The notes beneath the pieces were generated by a model. The model saw only the letters and a list, made by a program, of their open reading frames with translations, was not told the DNA's origin and made no database searches. Both the position numbers and the translations under genes were made by a program. Positions 52,680-63,129 of a stretch of DNA of 64,000 nt are shown in pieces. This stretch comes from Pelobacter sp. (GTDB lineage Bacteria; Desulfobacterota; Desulfuromonadia; Geobacterales; Pseudopelobacteraceae): the NCBI GenBank assembly GCA_030824515.1, contig JAVBXN010000052.1:1-64000 (forward strand), in the 5' to 3' direction. The stretch's first letter is position 1. Every line of letters begins with the position of its first letter.

Positions 52680-53588
52680 ATGATTCAGATATCCGCTGAG
52701 AAACTGTTGGACAGCATGTTTGACGGTGTATATTTTGTTGATCTCAACAGGCGTATTACCTACTGGAACAACGCGGCTGAACGTATTACCGGCTACAACA
52801 GGTCGGAAACCATCGGAAAATGCTGTTCTGACAACCTGCTGAGACATATAGACACGAATGGGCGAGCGCTGTGCCTGGAAGGCTGTCCGCTAATGTCCAC
52901 GATGCAGGACGGCAAGACACGCGAGTCAAGCGTGTACCTGCACCATGCCTTTGGCCATCGTGTCCCGGTTTCCGTCAGAACATCACCGGTGCGCGATGAC
53001 AATGGCCAAATCCTGGGGGCGGTGGAGATATTCAGCGACAATTCCAGCTCGCTGCAGATATTGCACGAATATGAACAGCTGAAACAGGACGCTTACCTGG
53101 ATCAGCTCACCGCTGTCGGCAATCGCAGATACGGAGAGATGACCCTTTCCACACGAATCTACGACCTGCAGACCCATGACATTCCATTTGGCGTTTTGTT
53201 CATCGACATCGATCATTTCAAAAATTTCAACGATCAATACGGCCATAAGACAGGAGATGATGTGCTGGTAATGGTGGCCAAGTCCATTTCGTTTTCGTTA
53301 AGAAAAATGGATTCGGTCGCAAGGTGGGGTGGCGAAGAGTTTATCGTCATACTTCCCGGTGCAAGCCAGGTAATAGTCAAATCCGTATCGGAACGCATAC
53401 GCATCCTGATTGAAAACAGCTTTATCATGGCAGGAGAAGACAAACTGAATGTCACGGTTTCCATCGGAGCGACCATGTCCATACAAGGTGAAACAGTTGA
53501 AACCATAATTGATCGCGCGGACAGGCACATGTACCTGAGCAAGAATAGAGGTCGCAACCGGGTTACGGAAGACGAGGATAATGAGTGA
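52680..53588 (+). CDS. PAS-GGDEF diguanylate cyclase
   Basis: The 302-residue protein has a PAS domain (~5-125, with a C-C-S-D ... C-L-E-G-C-P-L cysteine pattern that may bind a metal or be redox active) and a GGDEF domain (~135-302). The active-site motif is G-G-E-E-F (217-221), preceded by the I-site R208-K-M-D211, so it should make c-di-GMP and be inhibited by it. The C-terminus is acidic (E-D-E-D-N-E). It is coupled to the following kinase by an eight-base overlap, linking kinase and c-di-GMP signalling. Confidence 0.92.
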   Translation: MIQISAEKLLDSMFDGVYFVDLNRRITYWNNAAERITGYNRSETIGKCCSDNLLRHIDTNGRALCLEGCPLMSTMQDGKTRESSVYLHHAFGHRVPVSVRTSPVRDDNGQILGAVEIFSDNSSSLQILHEYEQLKQDAYLDQLTAVGNRRYGEMTLSTRIYDLQTHDIPFGVLFIDIDHFKNFNDQYGHKTGDDVLVMVAKSISFSLRKMDSVARWGGEEFIVILPGASQVIVKSVSERIRILIENSFIMAGEDKLNVTVSIGATMSIQGETVETIIDRADRHMYLSKNRGRNRVTEDEDNE

Positions 53589-56500
53589 CCTGAGCAAGGA
53601 CATACCGTTGCCGGGGCATGAGTCACAGCTTACAAAACCGGCATCTCCCCTGAAGCGACTGGTTCTCGGACTGGTTCTGATTACTATCGTCGTCGGAGCA
53701 CTGGGGATGTTTCAGCTGTTGCATACACGGGATCAGGCTTTGCGACAAGCCGAATCCAATAGCAAGGTACTGGCTGATATTCTGCAGCAGACAATCGGAG
53801 CAATTTTTCAAAAAACCGATCTTACGATCAGGCATGTCGCGGATGAGGTTGTGCGCCAGTCTAGCGCCGACGGAATCCAGCCGGGTGTTCTGGATAAATT
53901 CATAGAGCGCAACTTCAAACTGATGCCAGAGCTTGATAGCCTGCGCATCACCAATGCTCAAGGTCTGGTGACTCTCGGAAGCGGACTCCTGCCCACTGTG
54001 CCGGTCAGCATAAGCGATCGTGACTATTTCATCTACCTGCGCGATCATGCCGATGCCGGGATGGTCATCTCGAAACCGATAATCGGCAAGATCAGTAAAA
54101 AACGGGTCATCACCTGCGCACGTAGAATCACCCTGGCAGACGACAGCTTTGGTGGTATAGCATTTGCGGTGCTTCCGCTGCACCGGTTCAACGACCTCTT
54201 CAAGACGGTTCCGGTCGGAGCCCATGGCTCCATAAGCCTTCGCCGGGACGATCTCACACTTATTATCCGCAATTCACCGACACATAATGAAATCAATGAA
54301 CAGGCCAACGGTTTCACACGCATTTCGGAAACATGGCGGACGCTTCTCGATCGGGGGAAAGTACAGAGCGGTTCCTATACTTCAGACAGCGTCACTGACG
54401 GAATCAACCGCATCCATTCATACAGCCGGATAGCCCCCTACCCTTTATATGTCAACGTCGGCCTTGCGCTGGATGACATCCTGACGGAATCACGCCAGGA
54501 ACTGATCGTGGTGGCAAGCCTCTTCGGAATTTTTCTGTGCATGTCGATTTTGCTGGCATGGCAGGTATATCGTAACTGGCAGAAGACCATCGCGGCTGAA
54601 AACGAACTTAAACGTAATGTTGAACGCTTGGAACTTATGCAGGAGGTTAGCCAGTATCATGCGGTGAATGTTCAGGATCTGCTCGATTTTGCTCTTGGCA
54701 AAGTGGTTGCGCTGACCGAAAGCAGTATCGGTTACATCTATCATTACAACGAGACGGACCAGTTGTTCGTTCTGAACACCTGGTCAAAGGAAGTCATGGC
54801 GGCTTGCAAGGTTGCCGAACCGCAGTCGGTCTATCAACTGGACAAGACCGGTCTCTGGGGTGAAGTGGTTAGACAGAGGCGGGCAATCATGGTCAATGAC
54901 TATCCCGCACCGTCGAAACTGAACAGGGGATACCCGGAAGGTCATGTGCCTCTTTCACGCTTCCTGAGCATCCCGGTGTTCGACAACGACAATATTGTAG
55001 CCGTGGTTGGCGTGGCCAACAAGACGCTACCCTATGATCAATCCGACGTGCTCCAGTTGACTCTGATGATGGAAGGGCTCTGGAAGATTGCGACCCGGCT
55101 CAAGCTGGAAGAGCAGATCTCACACGCCGGCCATGAATGGCAGAGCACCTTTGACGCAATCAGCGACAGCATCTCTTTGATCGATGCCGACCAGCGGGTC
55201 CTGCGCTGCAACCTGGCCACAAGTAATCTTCTGGGCCGAAATTTTGCCGGGATCATAAATCAACCCTGCTGGAAACTGTTTCACGGTACCGATGCTCCAA
55301 TCGCCGACTGCCCGATGAATAAAGCGAAACTTTCACTTCATTCGGAATCTTCGACTATCCGACACGATGAACGCTGGCTTGAAGTTTCCGTAGATCCCAT
55401 CGTTTCAGAGAATGGATTGCTGACAGGAGCGGTGCACATCGTTCGTGATGTCACGGAACGAAAACGCCTTGAGAATGCGTTGTTTCAGGAAAAAGCACTG
55501 TACAAGGACCTAGTTGACACACAACCGACGGGTATGTACCGGCTGCGTGTCAGTCCATTGTCGGGCGCCGACTCCAGTTGGCGGGATTCGGTCGATTCCA
55601 ATTACTCAGTTGATATGGTAAGCGACCGTTTCGGCGAAATTTTGGGGATTGACGCCCGGTTGTTCAAGGAGAACCCCGGTATCGTGCCTGACATGGTTTA
55701 TCCGGAAGACCGGGCTGATTTTATAGAGAATAACGTGCATGCGCTTGCCAATCGCACTCCTTTCAAATGGGAAGGGCGCTTCAACAAGGGTCAGAGCGTA
55801 ACCTGGATCCGCTTTGAATCTGTGCCGCGAACTCTCGGAAACGAAGAGGTTCTCTGGACAGGTGTGGTATCCGATATCACCGATTACAAGCTGGCCGAAA
55901 ATTCACTTCGCGAGATGCAGGCCCAGCTGATGCAACAGGACAAGCTGGCCACCATAGGCCAGTTGGCAGCCGGAGTCGCGCATGAAATCAATAACCCGAT
56001 GGGGTTTGTCGGCAGCAACATGATTACGCTCGGAAAGTACATTGAAAAATATAATCGCTATATCGAAGAGCTGGAGCGTGAACTGTGCGACTCTTCGAAC
56101 GGTGTACTGCCGGAACAGGCGCGAACTCTACGCGGATCGCTCAAGCTGGACTATGTGATCCATGACATCAGTGTGCTTATCGATGAGAGCAACGAGGGTA
56201 TCGAGCGTGTCAAGCGCATCGTCCAGGACTTGCGGATATTCTCCCGCGCCGACTCGGCCGCGATCGGTGTGGCCAATCTGAATAGTTGCATGGACAGCAC
56301 CATCAATATCGTCATCAACGAGATCAAATATGCGGCTGAGCTGAAACGCGAATACGGCGAACTGCCCAAGGTGTCCTGCAATGTTCAGCAAATCAACCAG
56401 GTTTTCATGAACCTGCTGATCAACGCTACCCATGCCATCCAGTCCAAGGGTGAAGAAACAGGAGAAATCGTGGTTCGCACCTGGTGCGATGACAGCAATG

Positions 56501-56742
56501 CTTTCATATCCGTATCCGACACCGGCTGCGGCATAGCCCCGGAAAATTACAACAAGATCTTCGACGCTTTTTTCACCACCAAGGAAGTCGGCAAAGGGAC
56601 CGGACTGGGGCTTTCCATCTCGGCCGAGATAGTCCGTAAGCATGGTGGTGAAATTCTGGTCGCCAGTGAAGTCGGAGCCGGATCGACCTTCACCGTCCGG
56701 CTGCCGTTGAGACCTCCTCAGTCTGGAACTGATTCGCAATAG
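53581..56742 (+). CDS. Cache-GAF-PAS sensor histidine kinase
   Basis: The 1053-residue protein starts inside the end of the cyclase gene. A membrane helix (~26-46), a Cache-type periplasmic domain (~60-290) and a second helix (~305-325) are followed by a GAF domain (~345-505). A PAS domain (~520-625) and a weaker PAS-like segment (~635-770) lead to HisKA ([17 protein letters not shown]) and HATPase_c ending in V-R-L-P-L-R-P. The GAF resembles that of the 38780 kinase, and the kinase core that of the 49439 kinase. Its partner regulator is not evident. Confidence 0.9.
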   Translation: MSDLSKDIPLPGHESQLTKPASPLKRLVLGLVLITIVVGALGMFQLLHTRDQALRQAESNSKVLADILQQTIGAIFQKTDLTIRHVADEVVRQSSADGIQPGVLDKFIERNFKLMPELDSLRITNAQGLVTLGSGLLPTVPVSISDRDYFIYLRDHADAGMVISKPIIGKISKKRVITCARRITLADDSFGGIAFAVLPLHRFNDLFKTVPVGAHGSISLRRDDLTLIIRNSPTHNEINEQANGFTRISETWRTLLDRGKVQSGSYTSDSVTDGINRIHSYSRIAPYPLYVNVGLALDDILTESRQELIVVASLFGIFLCMSILLAWQVYRNWQKTIAAENELKRNVERLELMQEVSQYHAVNVQDLLDFALGKVVALTESSIGYIYHYNETDQLFVLNTWSKEVMAACKVAEPQSVYQLDKTGLWGEVVRQRRAIMVNDYPAPSKLNRGYPEGHVPLSRFLSIPVFDNDNIVAVVGVANKTLPYDQSDVLQLTLMMEGLWKIATRLKLEEQISHAGHEWQSTFDAISDSISLIDADQRVLRCNLATSNLLGRNFAGIINQPCWKLFHGTDAPIADCPMNKAKLSLHSESSTIRHDERWLEVSVDPIVSENGLLTGAVHIVRDVTERKRLENALFQEKALYKDLVDTQPTGMYRLRVSPLSGADSSWRDSVDSNYSVDMVSDRFGEILGIDARLFKENPGIVPDMVYPEDRADFIENNVHALANRTPFKWEGRFNKGQSVTWIRFESVPRTLGNEEVLWTGVVSDITDYKLAENSLREMQAQLMQQDKLATIGQLAAGVAHEINNPMGFVGSNMITLGKYIEKYNRYIEELERELCDSSNGVLPEQARTLRGSLKLDYVIHDISVLIDESNEGIERVKRIVQDLRIFSRADSAAIGVANLNSCMDSTINIVINEIKYAAELKREYGELPKVSCNVQQINQVFMNLLINATHAIQSKGEETGEIVVRTWCDDSNAFISVSDTGCGIAPENYNKIFDAFFTTKEVGKGTGLGLSISAEIVRKHGGEILVASEVGAGSTFTVRLPLRPPQSGTDSQ

Positions 56743-56784
56743 GCAACAAGAGACTCCCCCATCCTGCTCAAGAAAGGGATTTCC

Positions 56785-58821
56785 ATGTATTTGAAAACGT
56801 CCGGAACGGCAGTGTGCCTTGTTACGTTTTTTTACGCATGCGGAGCTGCCCGGGCACTGGATCGAAACATCTACGATCTGAGCCTGGACAAACTGTCCGA
56901 CCTGGTGATCACCGATACCAAGATTGGCCAGTCCCAGGAGACTGTGACACAAAAAGTGGAGCTGTATTATCCGGAAGAATTCGATCAACAGACCAACAGC
57001 AACGGAAATATAGCCGAGCTGCTCAAATACAGCTCCGGACAGTTTGTAAATCCCCTCTCCCGCAACGATGCCAACTGGGGCTCATTCGGCGGCCTGGGGC
57101 CGAAGTATAACGGCTATCTTCTGGATGGCCTGCCGATTGATTCCTTTGCCGACGCCATGAGCCTTGATCCCTGGGCCTTCGGTCAGGTTGAGATTCATAA
57201 GGGGCCGGCCTCGGTCATGTATTCCAACTACCTGACCATGGATTTTGCCGGCAACGAAACCCCGCTGGCCGGCATTACCAACTTCATACTCAAGGACAAA
57301 ATTGATTCTCCCGCCACCCGAGCCATGGTGGGAGGGGGAAGTTACAACACCCTTACCGGGCGCCTGTACCACCAGGACAGAAAAGAAAATCTCAACTATT
57401 TCATCGGCGCAAGCTATGAGCAATCCGACTACACCAACTACGGCACAACCAACTCCTGGCTTAACATCATCAATAACCCCGAGTACCAAAAAACCAAGCT
57501 GTATGCGAAACTTACCTATCTTTTTGACCGCGATGACCACAAGCTGTCACTCTTTGCTCACCATACCCAACACAGCGGGGATGCCGGCCGGCCCAATCGC
57601 GATTTCATCCACAAATACGACACCATCAACGCCTCCTACTCCAATCAGTTTACCCGCTCAGTCAACCTTCAGCTGAAAAGCGGCTATCGCAACTATGACC
57701 GCCGCTGGGCAGAAGACAATTTTCCGGCGGATCTCGGACTGCGCGAGCATGACGGAGTGGAACAGAGCATCTTTCCGTCCGACCTGACCATCAACTTCAG
57801 CCATGCCGGTAGCAGTATGTTGACGTTCGGAGCCGATTCCCAGGTTGCAACATACAAGACTTTTGCAGAGATTGACGGCATCAGGAAGACCGGAACTGAA
57901 GTAAGCGCCTACTCTACCGGCCTTTTCCTGCAGGAGAAATATGTGCTGGACAAATGGGTATTCAGGGTCGGAGGCCGTTTCAATTACACGAACCACTCCT
58001 ATGATCAATTTAACGGTGTTTCACCGACAAAGCGTGGTAATTCATGGGATTCGTTCCTTTGGAGCACCGGTCTCCGTTACAACGTAACACCCGGAATGGC
58101 ACTCTACGGAAATGCCGCCTCGAGTTTTGTGGCTCCTTCGGCAAAGCAACTTGGCGGAACCCTGAGCGCCGCCAGCGCCGGAGTAATCGGCCAGAACGGA
58201 CAGCTGCCAAGCCTTGACCTGAAACCGGAAAAAGGGATCGGAACTGATATCGGGCTGGATCTGCGTCCGCTGGATACGATGATCATCGGCATCAGGGGAT
58301 TTTTCAATCAGGTCGATGACGCAATCGTGGAAAATGTGATCAGCACTACCCCGTCCCAGAGCAGGTCAATGAATGCCGGAAATGCACTTTCCTATGGTTT
58401 TGAACTGAACATTGATCACAAGTTTGCCGAAGCGATACGTTGGTTTGCAAATCTGACCTACACGGCCAGCAGGGTTGAAAACCCGCTGGACAGCGACCAG
58501 AACAACGCCGACATACCTTTTGTTCCCGATTACATTGCCAATGTGGGTATAACCGCACGGCTGCCGCTGGATGTTTCAATATCCCCATATCTGCATCTGG
58601 TGGGTGACTATTACGACAGCACATCCTTGAGCAATCGCAGAAAATTCGGGTCGTATCAGCTGTTGAACATCAGGGCTCAAAAAAAGGTCTTCAAAAACGC
58701 AGACTACACGCTGAATGCCACGGTTGATCTGAACAACCTGTTCGATCAGCGTTATGAGATGCCCTGGCAGTTCAGGGACCCCGGTTTTAACGCCTTCGGC
58801 AGTCTGGAGCTGACGTTTTGA
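56785..58821 (+). CDS. TonB-dependent outer-membrane receptor
   Basis: The 678-residue protein has a signal peptide (~1-24), a plug domain (~45-165, with I-A-E-L-L-K-Y-S-S-G-Q-F and Y-N-G-Y-L-L-D-G-L-P-I-D and K-G-P-A-S-V-M-Y) and a 22-strand barrel running to a terminal F, as usual for outer-membrane barrels. The C-terminal N-L-F-D-Q-R-Y-E motif is the classical TonB-receptor end. It would import a large ligand (siderophore, cobalamin or oligosaccharide) using TonB energy. AAGGGA precedes the ATG. The yfiR-like gene begins in its stop codon, which is suggestive of a signalling link. Confidence 0.92.
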   Translation: MYLKTSGTAVCLVTFFYACGAARALDRNIYDLSLDKLSDLVITDTKIGQSQETVTQKVELYYPEEFDQQTNSNGNIAELLKYSSGQFVNPLSRNDANWGSFGGLGPKYNGYLLDGLPIDSFADAMSLDPWAFGQVEIHKGPASVMYSNYLTMDFAGNETPLAGITNFILKDKIDSPATRAMVGGGSYNTLTGRLYHQDRKENLNYFIGASYEQSDYTNYGTTNSWLNIINNPEYQKTKLYAKLTYLFDRDDHKLSLFAHHTQHSGDAGRPNRDFIHKYDTINASYSNQFTRSVNLQLKSGYRNYDRRWAEDNFPADLGLREHDGVEQSIFPSDLTINFSHAGSSMLTFGADSQVATYKTFAEIDGIRKTGTEVSAYSTGLFLQEKYVLDKWVFRVGGRFNYTNHSYDQFNGVSPTKRGNSWDSFLWSTGLRYNVTPGMALYGNAASSFVAPSAKQLGGTLSAASAGVIGQNGQLPSLDLKPEKGIGTDIGLDLRPLDTMIIGIRGFFNQVDDAIVENVISTTPSQSRSMNAGNALSYGFELNIDHKFAEAIRWFANLTYTASRVENPLDSDQNNADIPFVPDYIANVGITARLPLDVSISPYLHLVGDYYDSTSLSNRRKFGSYQLLNIRAQKKVFKNADYTLNATVDLNNLFDQRYEMPWQFRDPGFNAFGSLELTF

Positions 58822-59381
58822 AGAGGATCCTCACGGCAACAGCCTCGATCAGGTTGACAGTAATCAGGACGGCTTTTATGCTCTTGGCCGTCTGCTCTGC
58901 TCTGGCAATCCATCAGGTACGACCGGCCCGGGCCGGCGACCTGGAAACCAAGGTAAAAGTTGCCTATATCTACAATTTCACCAAATTTATCGAGTGGCCC
59001 GATGACGACAGCGAACCGATCAGGATCTGCGTGATCGGGAACGACCCGATACGCACCATGCTGGGAGAACTCTCCAACCGTGAAGTCAAGGGGCGACCGC
59101 TCATGATCATGCGGGTGAAAGACCCGAGCTCGATGCCTTCCTGCCACCTGCTGTTCATCAGCCGCTCCGAGGAGTCCCAGGTTCCCAATATTCTGCAGCG
59201 TCTTCAGGGCACAAGGGTTCTGACGGTCAGCGACATCCCCCAGTTTGCAAAACGGGGAGGCATGATCAGCTTTACTACTGAAAAGGAGCGGGTCAAAATC
59301 GAGATAAACCAGCGGACTGTTCGCCAGGCCGGCCTGAAGGTAAGCGCCAAGCTGCTGGAAATAGCGAGGATTGTTCAATGA
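58818..59381 (+). CDS. yfiR: YfiR-like periplasmic protein (DUF4154)
   Basis: The 187-residue protein starts at a TTG that overlaps the receptor's stop (TTGA), with GGAG eight bases upstream; the next in-frame ATG would remove the signal peptide's basic region. After a signal peptide (cut near A-R-A-G, residue 39), it shows the YfiR-type [15 protein letters not shown] motif, C-V-I-G-N-D and a C-terminal [13 protein letters not shown]. In Pseudomonas, YfiR represses the YfiN cyclase and is released by stress or by YfiB. Here it precedes a CHASE8-HAMP kinase instead. The yfiB outer-membrane gene is absent, unless the TonB receptor takes that place. Confidence 0.85.
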   Translation: MKRILTATASIRLTVIRTAFMLLAVCSALAIHQVRPARAGDLETKVKVAYIYNFTKFIEWPDDDSEPIRICVIGNDPIRTMLGELSNREVKGRPLMIMRVKDPSSMPSCHLLFISRSEESQVPNILQRLQGTRVLTVSDIPQFAKRGGMISFTTEKERVKIEINQRTVRQAGLKVSAKLLEIARIVQ

Positions 59382-60889
59382 AAGGACAACTGTTCAATCT
59401 TACGGCTATAAAAAAACTGCCGATCAAAAAGAAGCTGGTGGTTATCTCGATGGCAGCAACGATCATCGGCCTGCTGGTGGCCGGCACCGCCTTCACTGTG
59501 TTTGATCGCTACCGGGTCAAACAGAACATGGTGCAGGATCTTTCGGCGCTGTCGATGCTAATCGCGGAAAGAACAAATGCCGCGCTGCTGTTCGACGACC
59601 CGGATCTTGCCAGGGAAAACCTTGCATCACTGCGGGTCAAACCATCGGTCACCGGCGCCCGCATCTACACGGAAAACGGTTCCGTTTTTGCAACCTATAA
59701 GGCGACTGGCAAAGAGACAGAGACGTTTCCCACGCCTGTGTATGAAAAACTGCATCGATTTGAACCCCGGCGCCTGGTTGTCTTCGAGCCGATGATTTTT
59801 GAAGGTAAGCTGATCGGCACCGTATGTGTGCAAGCCAGCCTCACGGAACTTGACACGGTCTGGAAGAACTATCTTGTATCAACTGTCCTGATCATGCTGG
59901 GTTCATGCCTGGCAGCATTCATACTGTCATCGCGGCTACAGCAGATCGTATCGACACCGATTACAAACCTTACAAATACGGCCCAGCAGATCGGCGAACA
60001 GAAAGATTATTCAGTACGGGCGGACCAGGAGAGCGATGACGATATCGGGGTGCTCGTCAAGGCCTTCAACGCGATGCTGGAAACCATAGAATTCCAGAAT
60101 GCCGAGCTTATCGATAACAACCGGCGCCTGGAGCAACGCGTTGCCGAAAGAACTCTGGAACTTCAGGAAGCCAAGGAGCGTGCTGAAACAGCCGACCAGC
60201 TCAAATCGGCCTTTCTGGCCACCATGTCCCATGAACTGCGTACGCCGCTCAACTCGATCATTGGTTTTACCGGCATCCTGCTGCAGGGCCTGGGGGGGAC
60301 GATCAACGAAGAGCAGGCCAAGCAGCTCGGCATGGTTCGCAAAAGCGCCAATCACCTGCTTTCCCTGATCAGCGATATTCTTGATATCTCCAAGATCGAG
60401 GCCGGACAGTTGAAAGTGTCAATGGAGCCGTTCAACCTGCAGGAGTCGATCGCCAAGGTAGTGCAGAGCGTGCGCCCGCTGGCCGAACAAAAAGGGCTGG
60501 ACCTGACCGTCGAGGTGGCATCCGACGTGGGAACGATTACAAGCGATGTTCGCCGGATGGAACAGGTCCTCCTCAACCTGCTCAGCAATGCGGTGAAGTT
60601 CACGGATCAAGGCAGCATCTCGGTTCGCTGCGCTCGTGAAGCGGAGTATTATGTAACCACGGTAACCGACACCGGCATCGGCATCAAGGAAGGCGATCTT
60701 GCCCGACTGTTCAAACCGTTCCAACAGGTTGACACCGGCCTGAGCCGAAAATACGAAGGCACCGGACTGGGGCTCTCGATCTGCAAGAAACTGGTGGAGT
60801 TGATGGGCGGCAGCATTCAGGCCGAAAGCAGCCCCGGCAGAGGCAGCATATTCTGTTTTTCACTTCCGGTATCCGGGAAAGCGGCATGA
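59378..60889 (+). CDS. CHASE8-HAMP sensor histidine kinase
   Basis: The 503-residue protein has helices at ~20-42 and ~165-185. Between them lies a CHASE8-like periplasmic domain ([17 protein letters not shown] near 60-75), the same kind YfiN carries. HAMP (~185-240), a coiled-coil, HisKA with [10 protein letters not shown] (H285) and HATPase_c follow. Its start codon lies within the yfiR stop, so the two are co-translated. YfiR probably controls this kinase, which would replace the YfiN cyclase as output. It shares its catalytic core with the next kinase. Confidence 0.9.
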   Translation: MKGQLFNLTAIKKLPIKKKLVVISMAATIIGLLVAGTAFTVFDRYRVKQNMVQDLSALSMLIAERTNAALLFDDPDLARENLASLRVKPSVTGARIYTENGSVFATYKATGKETETFPTPVYEKLHRFEPRRLVVFEPMIFEGKLIGTVCVQASLTELDTVWKNYLVSTVLIMLGSCLAAFILSSRLQQIVSTPITNLTNTAQQIGEQKDYSVRADQESDDDIGVLVKAFNAMLETIEFQNAELIDNNRRLEQRVAERTLELQEAKERAETADQLKSAFLATMSHELRTPLNSIIGFTGILLQGLGGTINEEQAKQLGMVRKSANHLLSLISDILDISKIEAGQLKVSMEPFNLQESIAKVVQSVRPLAEQKGLDLTVEVASDVGTITSDVRRMEQVLLNLLSNAVKFTDQGSISVRCAREAEYYVTTVTDTGIGIKEGDLARLFKPFQQVDTGLSRKYEGTGLGLSICKKLVELMGGSIQAESSPGRGSIFCFSLPVSGKAA

Positions 60890-62706
60890 ATTCTTTAATT
60901 GTAAATATTCAAAAGAAATATTTTCAGAATATTGCTGTTGCATGTTATTCAGCTCTGTTCGCCTTATTGACTTTTTCATGCTTTGCTGAAACCCGCCCTG
61001 CAAACGCCGATGCCCGGACCGTATCAGTTGGAGTCTATCAAAATGCACCTAAGGTGTTCACCGACGAATTCGGCAAACCCTCCGGCATCTTCATTGAAAT
61101 CATCGAGCACATAGCTAAAATCGAAGGTTGGAATCTGCGGTATGTATCCGGCACCTGGGCGGAGGGATTGGATCGCTTGGTGAAAGGTGAAATTGATCTC
61201 ATGCCGGATGTGGCTTACACATCGGATCGTGAGAAGACTTATTCCTTTCACAAGATTCCGGTTATGTCAGTCTGGTCCCAGGTATACGCCCCAAGAGGCA
61301 GTGGGATACAGTCTATCCTGGACCTGAACGGGAAACGTATTGCCGCAATGGAAAATACAATTCAACTCGAAACCTTTACAAGGCTCACTAACAGCTTTGG
61401 GTTAAAAATCACCCTAATCCCCGTGCCGGATTACAAAACCGAGTTCGAGATGATCGCTGCCGGAAAGGCAGACGCCGGACTCACCAACCGGTTGTACGGG
61501 TTGATGCACGCCAGAAAATCGGGACTTGAAGATACTCCTGTCATGTTCGATCCGGCCCCATTCTTTTTTGCAGCTGCAAAGAACGCATCCGGACAACTAC
61601 CGGAGATCATCGACCGTCATCTTTCGGAACTGAAAAAAGATCCTAAATCCGCATACTATGCGGCGATGAAACGATGGACATCCGAAGATGTGCAATTCAA
61701 AATACCGGCATGGCTTCAGATTTCCGGTATTGTTCTGGGTATTGCTTTATTCATCAGCCTGGTGGGAGGAGGAGTTTTGAAGCACCAGGTCAATGCACGT
61801 ACCAGAGAGCTGAAACTGATTAATCAGGAGATGGAACAGCGTATCGATGAGCGAACACTTACGCTGAAGGAAACAAACCTGAAATTGCACGCTGCGCTGG
61901 AAGACCTCGCCGTCGCCAAGGAGCGCGCCGAGGCTGCAGACCAGATTAAATCAGCATTCCTCGCAACCATGTCCCATGAACTGCGCACGCCGCTCAACTC
62001 GATCATCGGCTTTACCGGTATTTTAATTCAACAACTGGGTGGACCGATCAATGAGGAACAATCAAAACAGCTGGGCATGGTGCGCAACAGCGCAAATCAC
62101 CTGCTTTCACTGATAAGCGATATTCTGGACTTATCCAAGATCGAAGCGGGGCAACTCTCCCTGATCTCTGAACCATTCGAGCTCAAGAAGTCCATTCTCA
62201 GAGTTGTCCAGAGTGTGCGCCCCCTGGCCGAGAAAAAGGGTCTCGACCTTACACTCGAAGTAGCTGATGATATTGGCACTGCCTGTGTTGATGAGCGCCG
62301 GATGGAGCAGGTCTTACTCAACCTTCTCAGTAATGCGGTCAAATTTACGGAGCAGGGAGGTATTCGCGTCAGCTGTGTATGTGAAGAAAAAAACTACCTG
62401 ATCTGTGTAACCGACACCGGCATCGGCATAAAAGATGTTGATCTGGAACGTTTGTTCATGCCTTTTCATCAAATTGACACCGGACTTAGCCGCAAGTACG
62501 AAGGCACCGGCCTGGGCCTCTCCATCTGCAAGAAACTAGTTGAATTAATGGGGGGCAAGGTTGGAGTCAAGAGCGAATACGGCAAGGGAAGCACTTTCTG
62601 GTTCACCGTCAGAGGTGACATAGGTGATGAACATGAGTATTTTCAGGAGTCGCCGATGCATCAATATGGCAAGCAGAAAAACCAATCAGATCCGGGATCG
62701 CAATAA
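60886..62706 (+). CDS. Histidine kinase with a periplasmic solute-binding domain
   Basis: The 606-residue protein has a signal-like N-terminus (to ~42) and a SBP_bac_3 (family 3 binding protein) domain at ~45-270 containing [10 protein letters not shown] and [11 protein letters not shown] membrane helix (~276-298), a coiled-coil, HisKA ([11 protein letters not shown]364) and HATPase_c with a C-terminal tail follow. Such a domain usually senses an amino acid or organic acid. The kinase core is very close to that of the preceding kinase, from A-K-E-R-A-E onward. The start overlaps the preceding stop by four bases (ATGA). Confidence 0.9.
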   Translation: MNSLIVNIQKKYFQNIAVACYSALFALLTFSCFAETRPANADARTVSVGVYQNAPKVFTDEFGKPSGIFIEIIEHIAKIEGWNLRYVSGTWAEGLDRLVKGEIDLMPDVAYTSDREKTYSFHKIPVMSVWSQVYAPRGSGIQSILDLNGKRIAAMENTIQLETFTRLTNSFGLKITLIPVPDYKTEFEMIAAGKADAGLTNRLYGLMHARKSGLEDTPVMFDPAPFFFAAAKNASGQLPEIIDRHLSELKKDPKSAYYAAMKRWTSEDVQFKIPAWLQISGIVLGIALFISLVGGGVLKHQVNARTRELKLINQEMEQRIDERTLTLKETNLKLHAALEDLAVAKERAEAADQIKSAFLATMSHELRTPLNSIIGFTGILIQQLGGPINEEQSKQLGMVRNSANHLLSLISDILDLSKIEAGQLSLISEPFELKKSILRVVQSVRPLAEKKGLDLTLEVADDIGTACVDERRMEQVLLNLLSNAVKFTEQGGIRVSCVCEEKNYLICVTDTGIGIKDVDLERLFMPFHQIDTGLSRKYEGTGLGLSICKKLVELMGGKVGVKSEYGKGSTFWFTVRGDIGDEHEYFQESPMHQYGKQKNQSDPGSQ

Positions 62707-62740
62707 TAATCATAACCATTCCACCTGAAAGGAATCCGGC

Positions 62741-63118
62741 ATGAAAAAAAAGATATTGTATATAGAGGATAACGAGCAGAACCTCTATCTGGTTACCTTC
62801 ATCCTGGAGAAGCACGGTTACCAGGTTTTTGCCGCGATGGATGGCCAGCAGGGAATCGACAGCGCTGCCACGGTAAATCCAGACCTGATCCTGCTTGATA
62901 TCCAGCTGCCACTCATGGATGGCTATGCCGTCGCCAGACAGCTCCGCACCAACCCTGACCTTGCCGACATTCCGATTGTGGCGGTCACCTCCTACGCTAT
63001 GGCGGGAGACAGGGAAAAGGCTATCGCGGCGGGATGCAACGGCTATATCGAAAAACCGATCAACCCAGACACCTTCATGCAGCAGGTCGAGCAGCACCTG
63101 CCCTGCCGGGAAGAGTAA
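62741..63118 (+). CDS. Single-domain response regulator
   Basis: This 125-residue protein is a complete receiver domain with acidic residues E9/D10, phosphoacceptor D53 (L-L-D-I-Q-L-P), T-S at 83-84 and K105 in Y-I-E-K-P. It has no output domain. The N-E-Q-N-L-Y-L-V style is that of CheY-like or DivK-like relay proteins associated with HisKA kinases. It probably receives phosphate from one of the two kinases just upstream. AAGGAA lies eight bases before the ATG. Confidence 0.93.
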   Translation: MKKKILYIEDNEQNLYLVTFILEKHGYQVFAAMDGQQGIDSAATVNPDLILLDIQLPLMDGYAVARQLRTNPDLADIPIVAVTSYAMAGDREKAIAAGCNGYIEKPINPDTFMQQVEQHLPCREE

Positions 63119-63129
63119 GGACAAAAACC

